Below are positions 6,484 to 10,200 of a stretch of 10,200 nucleotides of DNA, one piece after another. The notes under the pieces were generated by a model, which worked only from the letters and a program-made list of their open reading frames with translations, made no database searches and was not told the DNA's origin. Source of the stretch: Acidobacteriota bacterium (GTDB taxonomy: Bacteria; Acidobacteriota; Vicinamibacteria; Vicinamibacterales; 2-12-FULL-66-21); contig JAIVJE010000398.1 of assembly GCA_020200195.1 (NCBI GenBank), positions 1 to 10,200 on the forward strand, in the 5' to 3' direction. The translations under genes were made by a program, and so were the position numbers. Numbering within the stretch: position 1 is the first letter of the stretch; each line of letters starts with the position of its first letter.

Positions 6484-6514
6484 TTGACTTGGCGCATTCT
6501 GCCACGGTACCGTG
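6484..6514 (+). promoter_or_regulatory. Candidate gdh promoter with a 12-bp palindrome in the divergent gap
   Basis: TTGACT (6484-6489, 5 of 6 to the -35 consensus) is followed after 18 bp by TACCGT (6508-6513), a poor -10. The -10 overlaps a perfect palindrome, cacggtaccgtg (6503-6514), which sits between the divergent amidohydrolase and glutamate dehydrogenase genes and could be an operator for either. The gdh leader also contains a ctccc/gggag hairpin (6538-6551). Confidence 0.3.
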
Positions 6515-6573
6515 ATCCGCTTGCGTTTCGCGGCGTACTCCCCTGCGGGAGCACCGCCTTCACGGGGAGTCAC

Positions 6574-7821
6574 ATGGAAGCAGGCAGCATTTTCAACGCG
6601 ATGCTCCAGGAGTTCGATGGAGCGGCGCGGCTGCTCGGGCTCGATCCCGGCATCTGGAAGATCCTCACCCACCCGAAACGGCAGATCACCGTGTCGTGCC
6701 CGATCCAGATGGACAACGGCGAGATCGAAGTGTTCACCGGCTATCGCGTGCAATACAACATCACGCTCGGTCCCGCGAAGGGCGGCATCCGCTATCACCC
6801 GGACGTTACGCTCGACGAAATCACCGCGCTGGCGGCCTGGATGACATGGAAGTGCGCCGTGGCCCACGTACCGTTCGGCGGCGGCAAGGGGGGCGTCGTT
6901 TGCGATCCGACGCGGATGTCCCGCCGCGAGCTCGAAGCGCTCACGCGGCGCTACGTGGCTGAAATCATCGACGCGATCGGACCGGAGAAAGACGTCCCGG
7001 CGCCGGACGTCAACACCAACGATCAGATCATGGCGTGGGTGATGGACACCTACAGCATGCACGTCGGGCACACCTCGACCGCCGTGGTCACCGGGAAACC
7101 GATCGAGATGGGGGGCTCGCTCGGGCGCCGCGAAGCGACCGGCCGAGGCGTCATGATCGTCACCCGGGAGGCCGCGAAGCATCTCGGCGTCGACATCCGG
7201 GGGGCAACCGTCGCGGTCCAAGGCTTTGGGAACGTCGGATCGGTCTCCGCCGACCTGCTCTCGAAACTCGGCGCGAAGATCGTCGCGATCACGGACTGGA
7301 AGGGAGGGGTCTACAACCCCGCGGGACTCGACGTCACAAAGATGCTCGACTACGCAAAACAGCACAGGACGATCGACGGTTTCCCGGACGGCGAGCCGCT
7401 CGAGAATTCGGAGCTGTTCAAACTCGACGTCAACGTGCTCGTCCCGGCGGCGCTCGAGAACCAGATCACCATGGAGAACGCGCCGGATATCAAAGCCAAA
7501 ATCGTCGCAGAGGGCGCGAACGGGCCAACCACGCCGGACGCGCACCGGCATCTCCACGAGCGCGGCGTGTTCGTGATCCCCGATATCCTCGCTAACGCCG
7601 GGGGGGTCACCACGTCGTATTTCGAGTGGGTGCAGGATCGTCACGGATACTTCTGGGAAGAAGAGGAGGTGAACAAGCGCCTCGAGTCGAAGATGGTCGA
7701 GGCGTTCGAAGACGTGCTCGAGACCTCGAAGAAATACAAGACCGACATGCGCACCGGCGCCTACATCGTCGCCATCAATCGCGTCGCCACCGTGACCCGG
7801 ATGCGAGGAATGTACGCGTGA
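6574..7821 (+). CDS. Glutamate dehydrogenase (Glu/Leu/Phe/Val dehydrogenase family), intact
   Basis: This 415-residue cytoplasmic enzyme catalyses the reversible oxidative deamination of glutamate to 2-oxoglutarate and ammonia; family members are hexamers. All key residues are present and keep the spacing of the Clostridium symbiosum enzyme: K69 (GPAKGGIR, gamma-carboxylate site, equals K89), K93 (TWKCA, equals K113), K105 (GGGKGG, catalytic, equals K125) and D145 (PAPDVNT, equals D165). The Rossmann fingerprint GFGNVG is at 217-222, and D241 at the end of the second strand (AITDWKGG) favours NAD. SYFEW (348-352) closes the substrate site. The ATG at 6574 is chosen over an in-frame ATG at 6484 because GGGGAG lies just upstream and the family starts here. 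It converges on a second, broken glutamate dehydrogenase and shares a terminator with it. Confidence 0.97.
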   Translation: MEAGSIFNAMLQEFDGAARLLGLDPGIWKILTHPKRQITVSCPIQMDNGEIEVFTGYRVQYNITLGPAKGGIRYHPDVTLDEITALAAWMTWKCAVAHVPFGGGKGGVVCDPTRMSRRELEALTRRYVAEIIDAIGPEKDVPAPDVNTNDQIMAWVMDTYSMHVGHTSTAVVTGKPIEMGGSLGRREATGRGVMIVTREAAKHLGVDIRGATVAVQGFGNVGSVSADLLSKLGAKIVAITDWKGGVYNPAGLDVTKMLDYAKQHRTIDGFPDGEPLENSELFKLDVNVLVPAALENQITMENAPDIKAKIVAEGANGPTTPDAHRHLHERGVFVIPDILANAGGVTTSYFEWVQDRHGYFWEEEEVNKRLESKMVEAFEDVLETSKKYKTDMRTGAYIVAINRVATVTRMRGMYA

Positions 7822-7823
7822 GC

Positions 7824-7856
7824 AAAGGAGATAGGAGTCGCTCCTAGCTCCTTTTT
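7824..7856. terminator. Terminator hairpin shared by two convergent glutamate dehydrogenase genes
   Basis: AAAGGAG + TAGGAG (7824-7837) pairs with CTCCTA + CTCCTTT (7841-7854): 13 base pairs with a single A-G mismatch and a TCG loop. It begins 3 nt after the plus-strand gdh stop and runs into TTTTT on the plus strand. Read on the minus strand it ends CTCCTTTGC, so it is strongest for the plus-strand gene. It overlaps the minus-strand stop codon at 7857-7855. Confidence 0.75.
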
Positions 7857-8975
7857 AGACCAGCCCCTGATCGAGCATCGCATCGGCCACCTTCGTGAAG
7901 CCGGCGATGTTCGCGCCGTGGACGTAGTTGCCAGGGACGCCGTACGCATCGGCGGTTTCACGGCAGGCGGTGTGGATCGCCTTCATGATGCCGTGCAACC
8001 GCTGGTCCACTTCGGCGCGCGTCCACGTCATGCGCGCACTGTTCTGCGCCATCTCCAGGCCTGACGTCGCGACCCCGCCGGCGTTCGCCGCCTTGCCCGG
8101 CGCATACAGGACCTTGGCGTCGAGAAACACCCGGACGGCGTCGAGCGTGGACGGCATGTTTGCGCCCTCGGCAATCGCCACGACGCCGTTGTCGACGAGG
8201 TGGGTCGCGTCCACTTCGTCGATCTCGTTCTGTGTGGCGCTCGGAAACGCACAGAACGCATCGTGAGCCCAGAGTGGGTTGGCGCGGGCGGAGCCGTGCG
8301 CCAGCGGCGTGTAGACGACCCCCGGAAATCGATCGGCGTACTCGCGAATCCGTCCGCGTCTCACGTTCTTCAACTCTATGAGAAACGCCAGCTTCTCCCG
8401 ATCAAAGCCGGCCTCGTCATAGACCAATCCCTCTGAGTCCGAGGCCGTCACCGCTCGCGCCCCGAGATCGATCAGCTTCTCAATGGTGTATTGCGCGACG
8501 TTGCCGCTCCCTGACACGAGACACACCTTGCCTTGCAGCGTCTCGTTCCGCGTGGCCAGCATCTCCGCGGCGAAGTACACCGCACCGTAACCGGTCGCCT
8601 CCGGCCTGATGAGCGAGCCGCCCCACCCGAGTCCTTTCCCGGTGAGCACGCCGGTAAACTCATTGCGCAAGCGTTTGTACTGGCCGAACAGATATCCGAT
8701 TTCCCGGCCACCCACGCCGATATGTGCACGTCGCCGCGATCGTCCTGCCAAGGGACGCGGAACATCACCACTCGCTCCGGCTCGACCATGCGCTCGAGGA
8801 TCCGCGCTCTGCGGTAGTCCGGCCTGCGCGACATGACCAGGTCGAGGCTGTCGAGCACTTCGTCGACCGCCTGATGAAACTCGGGCTCGGCGGGGTTCTT
8901 CGCGCGGACCTGGTGAAGGACCTCAGCGACGTATTGCGACCGGTGAGCGTCGCGAACCGAATGGCGGACGAGCAT
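7855..8975 (-). pseudogene. gdhA: gdhA-type NADP glutamate dehydrogenase with an internal deletion and frameshift
   Basis: Two pieces of one E. coli GdhA-like protein lie in different frames. The first (8975-8724, ATG with AAGGAGG 4 nt upstream) encodes the N-terminal helices through ERMVEPERVVMFRVPWQDDR. The second (8723-7855) resumes at IGVGGREIGY and runs unbroken to the normal C-terminus (ANIAGFTKVADAMLDQGLV), including the nucleotide motif SGSGNVAQY. By comparison with E. coli GdhA about 92 codons plus one base (~277 bp) are missing at 8723/8724. These cover PYKGGMRF, the TFK lysine, GGGKGG and the VPAGD aspartate, so all catalytic residues are gone. The minus-strand ORF from 8751 starts at an ATG with no family support. 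Apart from this single scar the gene is well kept, so the event is recent or is a misassembly. Confidence 0.88.
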
Positions 8976-9051
8976 CGTGCCTCCTTGCGAACAGACCGCA
9001 TATGCGACGGAAAGCCGACGGACACGACAAAGGACGACTGACGGGGCTCGA

Positions 9052-9080
9052 AATATATCAGGAAAAGGGACACGTGGAAA
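9052..9080 (-). promoter_or_regulatory. Candidate sigma-70 promoter of the gdhA pseudogene
   Basis: Minus strand: TTTCCA (9080-9075), a 17-bp spacer, then TATATT (9057-9052), 4 of 6 and 5 of 6 to consensus. The predicted start is near 9045, giving a leader of about 70 nt before the gdhA ATG. Confidence 0.4.
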
Positions 9081-9566
9081 GAGTGGAGAAGCACGTCATA
9101 GGGTGCCGAGTCCCGTGGCGATCTCCATGTGCACCTCGCCGGCGATTTGCGTCGCTGTGCGGTTCGCGCGCCTGCACCTATTGGCGTTGAGTGGACCGAA
9201 GGCGGCGCAAAGAATGTCACCTTCGATCCGGCGAGATCTGGTCCGAGGCGGCAAGCGGCCGGGAGCGCACCGATTGCCGCCGAATTGCACAAGCTGAATC
9301 GCGGCGGGCGCGGTGCGGAATTCCCTCGACCAGCCTGGGCCGAGTCCCGGACACCGGGAATGGCAGATTCAGCGAGACCTAAAGCCGTCTCCTAAACATC
9401 GAGACCGGCCTTCACCAGGCATCCTCCCCAGTCCAGGTAAGTGACGGTCGATCAGAAGCGCGCCGACCAATTGAACGCAGCTCTACCGTCGCGTTACACT
9501 GCCACGCTGGCTTCGCGTCACGGAGTTCGACGTCGGGATGGTTCGTTGCTGGTTGGAGGGCGAAGA
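9081..9566. other. Gene-poor stretch, nothing assignable
   Basis: Several short frames are open on both strands (for example 9129-9395 plus and 9096-9290 minus). None has a good ribosome site, a recognisable domain or a family-like start. A phrase such as IGVEWTEGGAKNVTFDP in the plus frame near 9178-9230 could be a decayed coding remnant, but I cannot name it. A GGAGGG site at 9555-9560 belongs to the next gene fragment. Confidence 0.5.
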
Positions 9567-9959
9567 ATGAAGGTGTGGGTTCGGATGTCGGCAGCCTCAT
9601 CCACGTTTATCGGACCGTTGGAGCTCGAAGAAGTCCGCGACCGGGTTCAGTCGGGCGAGCTGCCCTCACACGTCGAAGTTTTGGAAGCAACTGGTCAGTC
9701 GCTCGGAACCCTTAAGCGGAGTCGCACTTCGAGGTCGTTGGCCCCTACACGCTGGCTGTCCGCTTCGACGACGGCACGGAGCAGCGGATTGATTTTCGGC
9801 CAGTGTTGGAAGGCCAACTGTTTGGCCCCCTTCAAGACCTCAACATCTTCAATGCCGTCATGCTCGATCGCGAAGTGGGAACGTTGGTGTGGCCGAACGG
9901 TGCCGACTTCGATCCCGCGACGCTGCATGATTGGCCGCACCTTCGGGAGGATCTCGTGA
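9567..9959 (+). pseudogene. GYF-like small-domain protein, N-terminal fragment
   Basis: The ATG at 9567 has GGAGGG 6 nt upstream. The first ~52 residues (MKVWVRMSAASSTFIGPLEL, then EEVRDRVQSGELP and EATGQSLGTLKRS) look like a GYF_2/DUF4339-type domain: a 'GPxxLEEVRxRVxxGxLP' core followed by an 'ATGQxxGxLKRS' turn, often the N-terminal module of small membrane proteins in soil bacteria. After about position 9724 the frame loses all protein character, because it is then the out-of-frame reading of a DUF2442 domain. The gene therefore looks cut off after LKRS. The domain call is by pattern memory and is tentative. Base composition is somewhat lower in GC than the metabolic genes to the left. 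Confidence 0.35.
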
Positions 9960-10135
9960 AGATGGCTCAGGCTGGGCAGCGCGGGCGCGGGCGCGCGCGC
10001 GCCGCAGCGCGGGCTAGCGCGCGATGGAACCGACGGCGCCGTTACTGCCGCAGGCGCGCCGCGGTTCATCGCGAGGCCGTTGATATGGCTGTCACTTGTC
10101 AAGTAAGCAACGCGTTCCCGTCCTCACCATCGTGA
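9716..10135 (+). pseudogene. DUF2442-domain protein lacking a start codon
   Basis: The frame opens after a TAA at 9713-9715 and encodes HFEVVGPYTLAVRFDDGTEQ, RIDFRPVLEGQLFGPLQDL and then GTLVWPNGADFDPATLHDW, a good match to DUF2442, a small beta-rich domain often encoded beside DUF4160 in toxin-antitoxin-like pairs. No ATG, GTG or TTG lies between the TAA and the domain. The first GTG (9803) would remove half of it. The normal end should be near LREDLVKMAQ (about 9967); the frame then runs through GC-alternating sequence (GQRGRGRARAAARASARW) to 10135. No DUF4160 gene is visible. The domain lies -1 relative to the GYF-like frame, so it could be a deletion fusion or a frameshifted single gene. 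Confidence 0.6.
9979..10003. repeat. Alternating GC run
   Basis: The sequence is almost pure G/C and includes six GC dinucleotides (9991-10002) within the palindrome ggcgcgcgcgcgcc (9990-10003). A similar block, gcgcgggctagcgcgc, follows. It could adopt Z-form and is prone to sequencing and assembly error. It interrupts the likely 3' end of the DUF2442 frame. Confidence 0.6.
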
Positions 10136-10200
10136 TCTCTGTCTCCGTTTCTCAGTCCTCGTTCATCGATCGTTCCGGCGGCACGATGTTCTAGCGACGG

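Noticed and set aside
6484..6573. Upstream ATG of glutamate dehydrogenase at 6484
   Set aside because: The extra 30 residues do not resemble the family N-terminus and have no ribosome site; ATG 6574 has GGGGAG.
6448..7644. Long minus-strand open frame (398 codons) opposite glutamate dehydrogenase
   Set aside because: It mirrors the codon pattern of the real plus-strand gene and overlaps the amidohydrolase start; no recognisable protein features.
7855..8751. A short, functional glutamate dehydrogenase starting at 8751
   Set aside because: It lacks the entire substrate-binding and catalytic part; its first ~10 residues are out-of-frame reading of the real N-terminal segment.
9380..9560. Integron attC site or gene-cassette boundary before the small gene fragments
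   Set aside because: No paired RYYYAAC/GTTRRRY core sites with a long imperfect palindrome could be found, and no integrase is present.
9700..9740. Programmed -1 frameshift linking the GYF-like and DUF2442 frames
   Set aside because: The shift must occur after the TAA at 9713, and no X-XXY-YYZ slippery heptamer in the zero frame or following stem is visible there.
1..10200. tRNA or rRNA genes, CRISPR arrays, insertion sequences
   Set aside because: No cloverleaf-like segments, regularly spaced repeats with spacers, or transposase-like frames with terminal inverted repeats were seen by eye.

Overview
The window is GC-rich chromosomal DNA of a free-living bacterium with ordinary metabolic genes and no phage, transposase or CRISPR signal. 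Gene content, the proline-rich response regulator, the split B12 mutase and an intergenic 'GCTGATGGCTGA'-type repeat suit a soil Acidobacteriota (perhaps Vicinamibacteria). That placement is inferred from overall style, not from a marker gene.

Left part (1-3502, all minus strand) reads as one transcription unit. In order of transcription it holds the large subunit of a B12-dependent acyl-CoA mutase, a 90-nt repeat-filled gap, the mutase B12-binding small subunit, a response regulator with a long Pro/Ala-rich tail (only 3 nt after the small subunit), and the first 31 codons of what looks like valyl-tRNA synthetase running off the left edge. The two residues that set substrate specificity in this mutase family are Phe and Gln, as in isobutyryl-CoA mutase, not Tyr and Arg as in methylmalonyl-CoA mutase.

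Middle part (3633-6451, minus strand) holds a secreted IPT/TIG plus collagen-repeat protein with its own terminator and a well-placed sigma-54 promoter. Behind it is an exported YtcJ-like amidohydrolase that stops short of the family's C-terminal end.

Right part: an intact glutamate dehydrogenase (plus strand) converges across a shared hairpin terminator on a second glutamate dehydrogenase of the GdhA type. That second gene has lost about 92 codons, including every catalytic lysine, and is out of frame at the junction. From about 9081 to the right edge there is no intact gene. I see a GYF-like N-terminal fragment joined out of frame to a DUF2442 domain that lacks a start codon, then a GC-alternating run.

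The main points of interest are the isobutyryl-CoA mutase signature beside valS, the sigma-54 promoter of the collagen-like gene, and three separate truncation or deletion scars in 10 kb, which are either real gene decay or assembly errors. I did not find a convincing undescribed multi-gene system.
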